Positions 48,836 to 60,057 of a stretch of DNA of 64,000 nucleotides are shown here, one piece after another (positions within the stretch are counted from its first letter, which is position 1; every line of letters starts with the position of its first letter). The translations under genes were made by a program, and so were the position numbers. The notes under the pieces are model-generated. The model was not told the DNA's origin, did not search any database, and saw only the letters and a list, made by a program, of their open reading frames with translations. Location of the stretch: positions 69,929,235 through 69,993,234 of the forward strand of contig OY829326.1 of assembly GCA_963691655.1 (NCBI GenBank), written 5' to 3'. This stretch comes from Toxonevra muliebris (taxonomy: Eukaryota > Arthropoda > Insecta > Diptera > Pallopteridae).

Positions 48836-48904
48836 AAATTTTTATACGGACAAGCAAATGTGTGGGAGTGAGATATCTTTATATTATTAAGATCTTTGGT
48901 TAAA
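48836..48904 (-). repeat. Right copy of the 68-bp inverted repeat
   Basis: Inverse complement of 45513-45580 with one extra base and about 10 differences. Together they bracket 3.3 kb holding the ACCCAGCGG element and its mariner. Confidence 0.85.
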
Positions 48905-50394
48905 CGTTTTTTCCCAAAAGTCATGTTTATCAAGCTGGTGTGCACGATTTGAAAAAAAGCTCAACCTATTGAGTCTAATTTTTTTTTTTGAAATATTCAG
49001 CAAACATAAATATTCATCGCCACAAATAGACACAAGCCTAATTTCGTTTCGTTTATTTTTTACTTCCATTATTGGCATAAAAAATTGGAGAAGAAATAAT
49101 ATTTCCTCTTCAAAAACCCGCCATTTTAAGAAATTTCGGTATTTTTCAGAAAGTTTGTGTCTACTTGTGAGCAACATAATGACAATTTATAACCTCTTTA
49201 ATTTTTACTTTCCAACAATCTGGACCGGAGAATTCGTACACACCATAGATTCTTGTAATGGAAATAGATGTACATTTTTGTAAAAGGAATGTACAGTAAA
49301 ATTTTCAACGATTTTCTAATAAAAAATGAATTAACTCCTCAGTTTTTTATTTGAAGATAATTAGCTAAGGTTAGGTTATGTTGAAGTGGCAGCCTTCTAC
49401 TTGAAAGCACACTTAAGCAATTAAGAAATTTATTAGGACTTATTTCATTTGTTCAATAAGGAGTTATTTCATGGTGCCATATTTTAACAATTTAAATTTT
49501 TCTAAAAGTTACATTTTAATTTAAATTGAAAAGAAATATTCGTGATTTTTCAACCACACCACTTCAAATAATAATACAAAAAAATAAAAAATAAATAAAT
49601 ACAAATAAACAACGCCCCCGTCATTGTTGTTATGTTACTCAATACTGTCACCACCAATTTAGAATTTGCAAAACCGACTCGGATTATTCAGTTATTCGGT
49701 TAAAAAAAAAAAAATTACTCGGTATTAAAAAATTTGCCACTATTTGTACTATTTGAAAGCCAGTTTTTTTTCGGTTATTCGATTTCTAATATTTTTATTT
49801 ATTTATATTATTATCCTACACTCAACAACAAATATGTAAATAATAAACTAACACGTTTTCCTTTTCAAATTTTTTGTAAAAGGTACATTGATAATGGAAC
49901 TATATGTTGCAAACTTGTGTAGTTTTTATTCTTAAACATCAAAATATTCAAAACATCTACAAAAGAATAAGCATCATGTCTCCACGATTGTTTCTTAGTG
50001 ATGAAATAAATTTTGTCTTATTTGGATGAAATTTTAGTAAATCAGATTTAAAACGAAAACCAGGATGATATGTTGGAAGCTTTAGGGTTCAAGAAAACTA
50101 AATAAAGAAAATGAATATTCACTATTGAATGATTTTACATATTTAGATACATTTACTAATTTAGATAAATAATATTAGATAAATTGGAGTTGTTGTATAA
50201 TGAGCTTTAGTCATTTGCTAGAGGATATTTCCAACTGCCAACTTAACTAAAAGTAAAGCAAGAAATAGGCCAATGCAAAAAGTACGTATTTATGCTTTTC
50301 GCAACCAGATATAGAAATTTGATGTGATAACATTTTTACTCGAATCTGAAGGAAAATTTATAGTGGAGTGAATAGATAGAAATTAAAATAAAAT
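48905..50394. other. No recognisable gene apart from a LINE stub
   Basis: AT-rich. Frames at 48887-49283 overlap on both strands without motifs. Confidence 0.5.
49369..49419 (-). mobile_element. 3' stub of the LINE family seen at 20.5 kb
   Basis: On the minus strand it reads TGCTTAAGTGTGCTTTCAAG, then AGAAGGCTGCCACTTCAAC and ATAACCTAACC, matching 21409-21457 with a few changes. Only the last 50 bases survive, which is extreme 5' truncation. Confidence 0.85.
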
Positions 50395-51050
50395 GTCACG
50401 TCGCATAGTGACTGGATCCTACATAATGACACTCTGATTTTGATTAAATTTCGAGTGATACTAAATTTTGGGTAACTCAACTCAAATCTGAAGTTAGTTT
50501 TAATCAATATGTTTAGATTTCTCCATAAACTAAGCGCAAAGTTTAAATTTTCATCATATTTGGCAAGCTATAATGAGAGTATGGACGGTTTGATGGTCAA
50601 GAAATTTATTTTATTCAGTTATGTTGATATTGGCCTTTTCAGAAAGTTAAACAATTTTTATTGGAATTTTTGCACTTTTAGTTATTTTTCTGCATGATTG
50701 CATAATTTTAGGGTTAACAAAAAAAGTTTTATTTCAATTTTTGCTGAAAAATTTATGTTCAGAATTGAATTATTTCCCAAAAGCGGAAGAAAGCGGAGTA
50801 TGTTTTTGCATATTCCAATAAAGAAAGGTGCCTTCTAAAATTGACAAAAAATCTCAGAACATATTTTTATATATTTTCTAGATTTTCTCTGCCAAAATCT
50901 TAACTTCTGAAACAATGCAGAATTTTTAGCCTTTCAAATCTTAATTAAAAATTAACACCAAAAATGTTCTTGATAAATTAGGAATACAAAACTGGAACTT
51001 TCGGCAGGATATTATTAAAAACTTATTTTCCAGATGTATTTTACTTAACG
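50395..51050 (-). repeat. Anonymous dispersed repeat, about 640 bp, minus copy
   Basis: Its inverse complement aligns with 56190-56830 along its whole length at roughly 70% identity with indels. Shared landmarks: TTTTTAATAATATCC, AAAGTTCCAGTTT, AATTTATCAAGAA, AAAATTCTGCATTGTTTC, TTGTTAACCCTAAAA, TATGCAATCATGC, ATTATAGCTTGCCAAATATG and AAAATCAGAG. No coding frame is conserved between the copies. Family unknown. Confidence 0.82.
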
Positions 51051-51689
51051 AACTAAAAACTAAAACCCAACGATTTCACATTTTTGTGAAAAATTTGACG
51101 ACTTTGAGTTGCTTTTGCACCCACGCTAATTATTTTTTCGGCAAAATTGTTTAGGGTTTTCTTAGTTGGAGTATTATCTATAAAATGGGACCAAATTTCT
51201 TTGATTTTGACATTATGAGTTTTTTTAATTTTGTCTATGGAACGAATCACTGTGCGTCGGTGTCGTGTGAAGTTTCATTGTAAGTGTATGTTTTATTATA
51301 TATTTTACTTTAAACCCAAAAGTATGCAATATATAATTTTTATATCAAAAACGGTTGTGGGATATAAAATTTTTTTTTAAAATATCTTTTATTTATTGTA
51401 TTGTTTTATTTTAGTTTATTCATTCTTAATTGAAATTGTAATATAATATCAACATTAGGCTATGATTGAAAAGAGAAAATGAAAAATTAAAAAAAAACAA
51501 CAATGGCAATTTTTGGAACATAAAAACGAAAACTTTTATAGTGAAGTAAATAACAATGCATTAAGTATGTTGTCACATCATGTGACGAGTGAATTTTAGT
51601 CATTTTAGTTTTTTTTCTAAAGTAATATTTTACACATACTTGTGTTTTTTAAATGAATTATATTTTGTTTTGGTTTAAATAAATTACCT

Positions 51690-52838
51690 TAAAAATTGGA
51701 TTATTAACGACTATTCGCTTCCAAACCCCTTTCCATTCGAGCTTTTTACTATGGCTAAAATCCTGTCTTTCTAATAGGGTATGCCAAGTTGTCATAGAAA
51801 ATGTTAAATCATGTCCTTTTCTAGCTCCTTCTGGTATTCTCCAAGGTAGCATTCTTGGCCCGTTATTATTCCAATTTTTATCAATGTTATCGGTTCTTGT
51901 TTTCACCATTCAAATTATTTATTGTACGCTGATGATTTGAAAGTTTTCTGTAGAACTCGCAATACGGCTGATGCGTTATTACTACAATCTGACATAAATA
52001 ATCTTGCAGATTGGTACAAGAGTAATGGGCTAACATTAAATCTAAAAAAATGCTTTCATCTTAGATTCGCTAAGACTATTAATATCTTTCCTTCATCATT
52101 TCAAATTGGAAATATCGTTCTTAAATTGGTAGATGAGTTCCAGGACTTAGATGTTTTATTCGATTCAAGATTTACTTTCACCAACCATATTAATCTTATT
52201 ATACCGTCGATATGCAAAGGATTGCAAAGATCCGTACACCCGCAAAACATTATATACCTGCCTGGTTGGGTCTAGGCTTGAGTGCGCTTCATTCATTTGG
52301 AGTCCATACTATAATGTTGACTCAACTCGTGTTGAAAGAGTACAAAGAAAGTTTCTTCACTTCGCCCTTCAACCTTTACGTTTTGTTGATCTAATTCCTC
52401 CACACATTGCTCGTTGTCAACTCATTTATTTAAAGTCTCTCGAAAGTAGAAGGATCATTCAATCACTTATGTTTATTTATGACACACTTTGTGCAAATAT
52501 TGATTGTCCTGTCTTACTTGGTCAAATTAGGTTAAATGTTTCGTTTAAATCTTTAAGGGTTAATGCACTATTTCATGTCAGTATTCAAAAAACAAATTAT
52601 TTAAGTAATGCTCCAATTACTAGGGCTTTACTTGAATTTAATAGGATTTCTTATTATAATAATATTGATTTTTCATTGAATAGAAATAGTTTTAAGATGT
52701 ATATTGATGCAATTTACTCCTAAGTAATTAATTGTATTTATAATTTTCTACCTTTTACATATTTCATTGTCATCTAGTCAGTAAGGATTTGTATCCATTA
52801 GACTTAAAATAAATAAATAAATAAATAAATAAATAAAT
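51690..52838 (+). pseudogene. Jockey/CR1-like LINE reverse transcriptase, 5'-truncated
   Basis: In changing frames: SSFLLWLKSCLSNRVCQVVI, then APSGILQGSILGPLLF (RT motif B), then YADDLKVFCRT (motif C, catalytic DD intact), LQSDINNLADWYKSNGLTLN and LKKCFHLRF. After a frameshift near 52150-52200: TLYTCLVGSRLECASFIWSP, then VERVQRKFLHFAL and a long C-terminal region to a stop at 52723. A short 3' UTR ends in an AAAT repeat tail (52806-52838). No RNase H follows, consistent with jockey/CR1 types. Endonuclease and the first RT motifs are missing. The 190-codon C-terminal frame is intact, so decay is modest. Confidence 0.88.
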
Positions 52839-54449
52839 ATACAAAAAAAGAAAAAAAAACCCGGTTTTCAATGGCAATGGCGGAAAATGTTGTTTGCTTG
52901 TGTGTTTGTTTGTTTGTTTGTATTTGATGTTGAAAATAAAGGCAGCCTAGAAAATGGAGAAAAACACTTTTGAATGTTAAAAAATTTGTTCGTCGTGTTT
53001 TGGTTTTGTGCTGATTCGCAAAAAATGTAAAACAAGCGTAGCAAGAGAATGAGAGAAAGAGAGGGAGATAGAGAGAATTTCGCTTTTAAATCAAGGCTAA
53101 ATAGCAAAGCCTGAGTGTAAACTCACTTACACATGCATACACTAACACACACGAAAATGCATACAAATACATACATACATAGATACATATGTACATATAG
53201 AGACATATTTAGTATATTTTATTCACACATTGTTGCCATTTGTATGCAAAGAGTACTCCAAGGATACTGTAGGTATACATAGACACACATAATACACATA
53301 CATAGATGCGTGTACATGCATGTACTTGTAAGTGTGCGTCAAATACAACCACAAAAGTAATTTGTATGGCCCAATGTTGTAGCACATTCATGCGGAAAAT
53401 GCGAAATGAGATTTTACTGCTGCTTTTTTATACTTTGTTTTTTACCACAATAGAAAAAAAATAAGAAAAACAAAAAATTTCCATGTGTCAATAAAGCATT
53501 TTGGTTCTTTTTTTTTTGTTTTTTCTTTTTCTTCTCCAAATAAACTTTGCGATTTAGCATACTTTTAGGCAGGTACATGTAAAATATATTTGCTTTAAAA
53601 AATTTGAATTATTTGTAGACAGATAACACGAAAAATATTTTAAAATATTTGTTTCAGTTTAATAAGGCATTAAATTGTATTTGCGGCATAAGTGCTTAAG
53701 CAAAGTTGAGGATGATAGGTGCAGGGTGTTAGTTGCTGGGTGTAGAGAGAAGAGAGTCTGTGTGTTGAAACTGAAAATCAATTTTGCGTTTTGTTTCTTT
53801 TTTATTTACAATCAATTTCCACAATATATATACAAGCATTTATTTATTTATTAAGCATAAAAATCAATGAAGAATCCATGCAAAGAAATTCAATATTTGT
53901 TTTTATTGTTTTTTTCTTTTTGTCTGATCTCTTTTAAATGGTTTCTTGTGGTTGAAAAAAGTATCGAATGATGGAAATTTCTGAGAAGCTTTAGTAAATG
54001 GATGCTTAAGAAATTATTAGATTTATTGTTTGAGAAAGGGAATCAATAAATCAATGAACACAACTGCTTAAGCGTTACTGAATTATTGCCCAAGGTGAAC
54101 CACACTCAAATAGTTTCATAATTGCTGTAGGTAATTGGTATATGGTAATATGTATTACCTATTATAATATCATCAGCTAGATCATTACTATGCTAAGGAC
54201 AAGGATTATAAGTGCAAATATGGGGAGTAAAACGTTTTATTAAACCACAAGGTGGGGACATTTCACCCCGGCATAACTGCAATTTTGTCCTTTTATGATT
54301 TCAAAAATTATGTTAATGATTAGTTTAATTATCTTATTTTTCTTTAATTATAATTTTGTTTAATTTCTTCTTATCCCGTTAATAACAACAATTTGTTTAG
54401 ATAAATTATACAATAATAATATTTAGTACAGATATAGATACTTAGTTGC
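52839..54449. other. No recognisable gene; CATA-rich microsatellites
   Basis: ACATACATAC-type runs near 53160-53200 and 53280-53330. No motif-bearing frame. Confidence 0.5.
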
Positions 54450-54730
54450 TAATTATGTCCATCTTTTTGGCGGCCTTTCGGGTGGTCTTTTGCCCATGCT
54501 GCTAGTTTGCCCACCATTCCAATTCGGTTAGCGGTTTTTCCACTTCTTTCGTCGCTTCCGGCTACATTTGACTGATCCTGCACTTCACAAATTTCTCTGA
54601 ATTCCTCATTACTCATATGATCTCATAGTGTATAGCCTGTTATAGAGCGCAGCGTTCGCATCTCAATCTTTGATGCAGTGGGATCCGTGTTTTTCTGGTC
54701 GGCTCTTGTTTCTGTCCCATATGTTATAAC

Positions 54731-55600
54731 TAGGGCAAGGAATTCCATGCAAATGCATGTTTTTATTGGGCGTCTCAAAAGTGAAAAGGTCAAGTTATCT
54801 TTACGAATCATGAAATTTGCTTTAAAATGGCATTCAATCGTTAGTGCATATTTTTGCATATTTTTGGAAAACTGTGCATATTTTTGCGTATTTTACAATA
54901 AATGCAAGTTTTCACATATTTTTGAATTTTTTTTTTTATTTACATACATATTTTTAATTTCTTAATAATTTTGATAACTTTCTAGTGAGCTACGAAAAGA
55001 AATTTCAAGTTGACCAGCATTTCAAAAGCCAGAAACATCAAGAATTGAATGATCGACGCTCAGAAAAAATAGCCTTTGATTACTACTTCTGCAGCGGCAG
55101 GGTTTACAATTTTTTTTTTTTACTTATGCCAAGCTTTTATTTCAGCAGATACTCCATTGTATCTTACAATCTACAATTAAGAAGTTTTTTGAGAACATAT
55201 ATTAATGAAATCATTCCTCATGAAACTTCACTGCGAAAAACTTGTATCGACCAAATATATATTCGTTTATTAAAAGAAATCAAGTTAGCCTTAAAAACCA
55301 ACAGAAGAAATGTAAATTTGGGATTTAATGATTAAATTGTTAAACTTTTTATTAATTTTATATTTTTGTTGCGTTTTATAAATTTATTTTATATTTTAAA
55401 TGAAATGTTTAAGTTCTTTGTTTGTTAAATTACATACAATATTTTTAGTTTTTTTTTACCGAAAAAATATTTTGTTTTTAATTGCATATTTTAAATGTTT
55501 TTAGTGCAATTTTTGCAGTTTCAATTGCATATTTTTGAACTTTAAATGCATATTATACCCGCATATTTTCGATTTTTAGTGCATGAAATTCCTTGCCCTA
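54731..55600 (+). mobile_element. hAT transposon, internally deleted (870 bp)
   Basis: Terminal inverted repeats TAGGGCAAGGAATTCCATGC (54731) and its complement at 55581-55600 differ at one base. Flanking 8-bp direct repeats are GTTATAAC (54723-54730) and CTTATAAC (55601-55608), 7 of 8 identical, the hAT signature. Subterminal regions are packed with GCATATTTTTG-type repeats (54846-54925 and 55480-55570), another hAT trait. A fragment of transposase remains inside. Confidence 0.92.
54985..55335 (+). pseudogene. hAT transposase N-terminal fragment
   Basis: The open stretch follows a TTTCTAG that could be a splice acceptor; no ATG starts it. It reads SYEKKFQVDQHFKSQKHQE, the second half of a zinc finger with an H-x5-H ligand pair as in BED-like or CGGBP1-like proteins. 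Then, after poorly matching sequence, it reads LRSFLRTYINEIIPHETSLR and KTCIDQIY, a hAT-like block (LR.......IP....LRK.....). It stops at 55335, before the DDE catalytic core, which is deleted. A protein this short could at most bind DNA. The family assignment rests on position inside hAT termini plus these weak motifs. Confidence 0.62.
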
Positions 55601-55640
55601 CTTATAACCATGGAGCGGATTGTGGACCTAAAAGCGAAGA

Positions 55641-56189
55641 AAAAGGCAAAATAAAATTGCAAATAAGGCAAAAAACAGGTTTGCACCAAAAAAAGCCACA
55701 CAAAAATTGAAACCCGGTTGCAATTTAAAATTTTTTTATTTTATTAAAAAAAAATCCTTTTAGAACGAAATTTTATATTTATCGATATACAGAAATTTGA
55801 ATTTCTAAACCAAAGAAAAGCAAAGCGAAGTCACATTGTTTCGAATATGGCATGGCGTCGGTTACAAAAATAATATGTTTGTCTTGGTTTACGTCTTGCT
55901 GCATATAATATTTTTATTTTTTTGTGACATGCTTTAGCAGTACAAAAAAAAAAGGTTTCCATGTAAAGATTTCATTCACAAAATATCAGCCATTAAAAAT
56001 AGTAAAAGATTAAAAACTCTTAACGGTGAGAAACCCTTAAAAAGGCATTTATTAGTTAGAAACGCACCGAAAAAGGCCAAGTTTTTGAGAAATGGCTGAA
56101 AAGGCAAATAGAATTTATGTATTTGGAATCTGAGGGGACTTGAAAAGCATATATATATTCTATTTTTTCTTAATTTTCTCTACCAGAGT
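55641..56189. other. No recognisable gene
   Basis: AT-rich with A-runs. No motif seen. Confidence 0.5.
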
Positions 56190-56830
56190 CTGCTGAGTAA
56201 AAAACGCCTGAAAAGTAATTTTTAATAATATCCCGTTAAAAGTTCCAGTTTGGTTTTTGCAATTTATCAAGAAAATTTTTAGTGCTATTTTTTAATCAAG
56301 ATTTGGAAAGCTCAAAATTCTGCATTGTTTCGAAATTGAAGTATTTTTGAAAATACGAAAAATATGTGAAAAAATGTTTCTGGATTTTTTCTCAATTTTA
56401 TCAGAAAATAAATCAATTTAAAAATCGGTCTGAACATGATTTTTCCGACGTAATTGGAATTAAATTCTTTTGTTAACCCTAAAAGTATGCAATCATGCTG
56501 AAAGATTACTAAAAGTGTAAAAAGTCAAAAGTTATATTCATTAATATCTCTTTTATTCCAACATAAAAGCATCTCTATAAAAATTGTTTGGCTTTTTGAA
56601 AGTGCAATACTATATAAAATAAATTTCTTCAAGATAAAACCACTCATTCTCCCATTATAGCTTGCCAAATATGACGAAAATGGTAACTGTAAGCTTTGGT
56701 TGTGGCGAAACTAAAACAGGCTAATTGAAACTGACGTTTGAGTATAGCAAAACAAAATTAAATAGCACACGAAATTTCATCAAAATCAGAGGGCTCCTTC
56801 TAATTTCATCTCGTCGTTGTATGAGATCAA
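56190..56830 (+). repeat. Anonymous dispersed repeat, about 640 bp, plus copy
   Basis: Partner of 50395-51050 (inverted, 5.2 kb apart). Alignment starts near AAAAGTAATTTTTAATAATA and ends near AAAATCAGAGGG, and flanks outside are unrelated. No coding frame. Confidence 0.82.
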
Positions 56831-57206
56831 ATCACGGTGCGCCATACAGATTATATCGAGAAGTTTCTCAGTTTTGTTTTTTATGTTGAATATTGCACTG
56901 TTTACTCTTTCTAGTACTTAGTATTGCATTCATCGTAGCTTATATCTTTTCGTCGATATTTTAATTTAAGTAAGTTATTTTATTTAGAATTTTCAGGTAA
57001 ATTATATTGTGTTATTTTATCGTGACCAGTACTATTTATAAAAGAAACTATAATTTTTGGGATGAGAAATTAATAAATAAATAAATAGATGTTCGTTTGA
57101 TCTATCTATGAAGGAATATTGCAAAGTCTAAAAGAACGATAAGATTTGGAAAGAAATTGGGAAATTCAAACCATAAATTAAATTTATATTTATTATTGGC
57201 ACTGTG

Positions 57207-57259
57207 GGTTAAGCCGCCACCCCGCTTTTCTTAGAGATGGAGCACGTGGCAGCTTAACC
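57207..57259. other. Hairpin, 14-bp stem
   Basis: GGTTAAGCCGCCAC pairs with GTGGCAGCTTAACC with one mismatch, around a 25-nt GC-richer loop. It could be a small structured RNA or a short inverted repeat. No copy elsewhere in the window. Confidence 0.65.
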
Positions 57260-58486
57260 GTTTTATCGTATGAGAGGTTGGTAGATATGAACGTAATTTA
57301 CGTTGACAATTGTCACTTTAGTTTTAGCTTGACAACATCAGTGCGGTATAAATTTTTCGTTCAAACGGAATTCAATTTTCTTACATTTTTGTGAATCTGC
57401 TACGGATGTGTAAATATTTCAAAAGTTCAATTGATTGGGTGCATTAGTTTCTGTGCTCTGTGTGCTTTCGCCTGATAACGTCGATTTTTTATTCAGATTT
57501 GTTTGGTGTGCTTAATAGCATGAAATGTGTAAAAACTCGTAGTGGTCTTGAGTCGGCACTAAACAGGGGGTCCTGAGTCGGTACCTTTTTTTTTGTTGCT
57601 TTTTTTGTTATTTGTATGTTATCTTAACTTGTTGTGTTTCAATCGCATTTTGCTTGCTTTTTGTCAGTTTTTCGATTTACTCAGTGAAATAGACGCCTCA
57701 CAGTGTGGTCTTAGGCAATTCACAAAAATTTTTTTTTTGAATAATTATATAATTTTTTTTAGTTATTCTGTTCAGCAAAATTGGCTATAACGGACGATGA
57801 ACGCCTTTAGTAGTTTCATCAGTTTTAACAGTTTTTTAATTTTTTTTCTTTCTTTTTGAGATTCTACATATTTGGAATGGAGAAATGTTTTTATTCTATA
57901 ATTAATATTTGACAATACTCTACTTCCGCATGTCCTAACAAACAAAAAGATTTCATGTCACCACAAACGAATGTGTTTAATTAAAGAAATAATTTATTAA
58001 TTACTCTCTCGTTCGTCCCAATTGTGATTATATTATGTAGGTAGTAAAAACTACATTATGCATTTTCCAGTTTGATATTTTCCATTTCTAACTATCACTG
58101 TAAAAAGGCGACAAATAGTTTAAAATTATTCTAAAAAAAATGTGAAATTCAATTTTCAAAGAACTTAAGTTCAAATACTTTTTATGATCCCAAACGCAAT
58201 TATATTGATATCATTTTTTGTGTTAAAATATTAATCATTTGGATATTTTTGTGATAAAATATTAATGCGAGTATAAAAATTAAATTAAATATTGAAGTTT
58301 ATAGCATTAAATTAATGAATTTAATTTAAAAAAAAAATAAATCAATGTAAAAAATATTGTATGGAGATCGAAGGGGGAGAGGTAAGGGGAGGGTGCGGAT
58401 TTACTACGAATTTAAAAAGTGGGAAGCAGGATAAATATAGTTGAGAACCCCTGGTATAAATGAAGAATAATGTGTAAAATTAGAAT
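57260..58486. other. No recognisable gene
   Basis: AT-rich. No terminal repeats or coding motifs. Confidence 0.5.
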
Positions 58487-59503
58487 AGGACAAGGGAGCC
58501 AATAGTGGAACCTAAAAATTCAAATCGTTGTAAAATCTATAATTTTTTAACAAACGGTTGGGAAGCTGAGGCTTTGAACTTCATTTTAGTTGAAGATTGC
58601 ATTTCGCTATCTTTTAAAACGCGAAAGCTGCAAGTGATAGAAAAAAAAAATGAAAAATCGGGTATAGTTGGACTTGTAGTCAACAGGGGGATAAAAGTGA
58701 AAATGAGTTTCTTTTTTGCTGAAAATCAATGTTGAATTGAATGAAAATCAACGTTTTTCTTATTTTTTATGAAAATTTATTGAGTGAATAAATAAATGGA
58801 GCAAAAAAAAAGAAAAAATAATGACATTTCAATCTTCTTCTGAATATTCAAAGCCGCAGTTTTTGCAAACAAAATAACTTAAATTTAATCCCAATGGCTT
58901 CACAAAAGAAAAAAATATCGTGTTCCACTATTGCGACACGGCCATTTGCCAGGTTTTTTTTCACCATTGCTGCATCTGAAATTCTAAATGGATATCAAAG
59001 CTTAACTCTTCCACTTTATGCACATTTCCATACTTTACTTTTTTTTTACCACTTTTACTTTTAAATATTTTTAATTTGGAAAATTTTTTTGTGGCAGTTC
59101 ACATTTTTAATTAATAAATAAAAATTAAATTAAATTAAGATGCTTTAAATGAACAAAGATGACGGAAGAATGTCAAAAAGTTCATAGAACTAGCAGACCA
59201 GACGATCGTTTTGGAACCCGCTACGGTTCCTTACTTTATTTTTCACCAATTTTAAAATAAGTCCAAAGATATCTCACTTTTTCAAAAATCAAAAATATTT
59301 TTCACAAAAAAATGAACGCATGTTTCGGCTTCGCTATTTCACTAAAGTGATTGGGCTGTCAATTCTGATCTATGGCAGAAATTGTGCGACAGCGTCACCA
59401 CTCGGTGACAACGAAACATCGCTTGTCCTACTATTCGTTCCCTTGTCCTAACAAATTTTTTTAATATCAGCCCCCCAAATGAAGATTTTTAGATTCGCCA
59501 CTG
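58487..59503. mobile_element. Possible decayed hAT-like element
   Basis: AGGACAAGGGAGCCAATAGT at 58487 and the inverse complement at 59428-59449 match at 19 of 22. The right side ends with AGATTCGCCACTG (59491-59503), the complement of CAGTGGCGAATCT, similar to the ends of the hAT-like element at 3406. The matching left terminus is not present, so the left boundary is unknown. The 76-codon open frame at 58505-58735 has no motif. Confidence 0.4.
59169..59219 (-). repeat. Dispersed 50-bp repeat, copy 2
   Basis: Inverse complement of 36823-36872 at about 86% identity, with the core AGTTCTATGAACTTTTT identical. Lies inside the possible decayed element. Confidence 0.7.
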
Positions 59504-59893
59504 TATAAGTATAAAATAAACATAATATATTAAAATTAAAATTCAATTCAAGATATTTAAATTATATTTAATTGAAATATAACAACAGGGCGTATGAGTG
59601 ATGTTATGTAAATGTGAGTTAATCCATAAATGTATTATGTATTATACTATATTCGAATATATTTGTGTCTCTGTATTTAAATTTAATTTACATATACAAT
59701 TTTTTACAATAAAAGTAAATGAATAAAATGCAAAACATAAGAATATTTATTTCTAGCATAATATGTTGAACAAAATTTGCATACTACAAGCATACATAAA
59801 TGCATGGCATATTAAATTGTATCAAACAATATTTTATAAAATACATTCGTTGTGACACATGCACACAAACGAACATATACTTATATACTCAGA

Positions 59894-60057
59894 CACTAGC
59901 GGATCCAAAAATTACCAAAGGCGAGAAGGGGGGCTTAATTTTATCGTCCCTTTAAAAATAATTTTAGATCATGAGCAACAATCAAAATGTATGAGATTTT
60001 CATCGGTATTTCGATGGGGCTTTTACCCCCAAAACTCTCCTCTTGGATTCGCTACTG
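59894..60057. mobile_element. MITE-like element, about 164 bp
   Basis: Ends CACTAGCGGATCCAA (59894) and TTGGATTCGCTACTG (60043-60057) are inverse complements with two mismatches. They resemble the CAGTGGCGGAT-type ends at 3406. The interior has G/C runs next to both ends. No clear 8-bp duplication flanks it. The interior is shared with 42960-43062. Confidence 0.6.

Larger units (their letters stand above)
54450..55640 (-). pseudogene. RTE-type LINE C-terminus, split by a hAT insertion
   Basis: Minus strand. Right of the hAT element, STIRSMVI; left of it, TYGTETRADQKN, then KIEMRTLRSITGYTL, NEEFREICEVQD, and finally RPPERPPKRW. This is the post-RT region of RTE LINEs (IRPVV.YG.ET......, E.R.LR.I.G.T, ending PPGRPPKRW). 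Frame changes and stops break it between blocks. Removing 54731-55600 and one 8-bp duplication restores continuity of the RSMVI/TYGTE block, so the hAT element arrived after the RTE. Confidence 0.78.
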
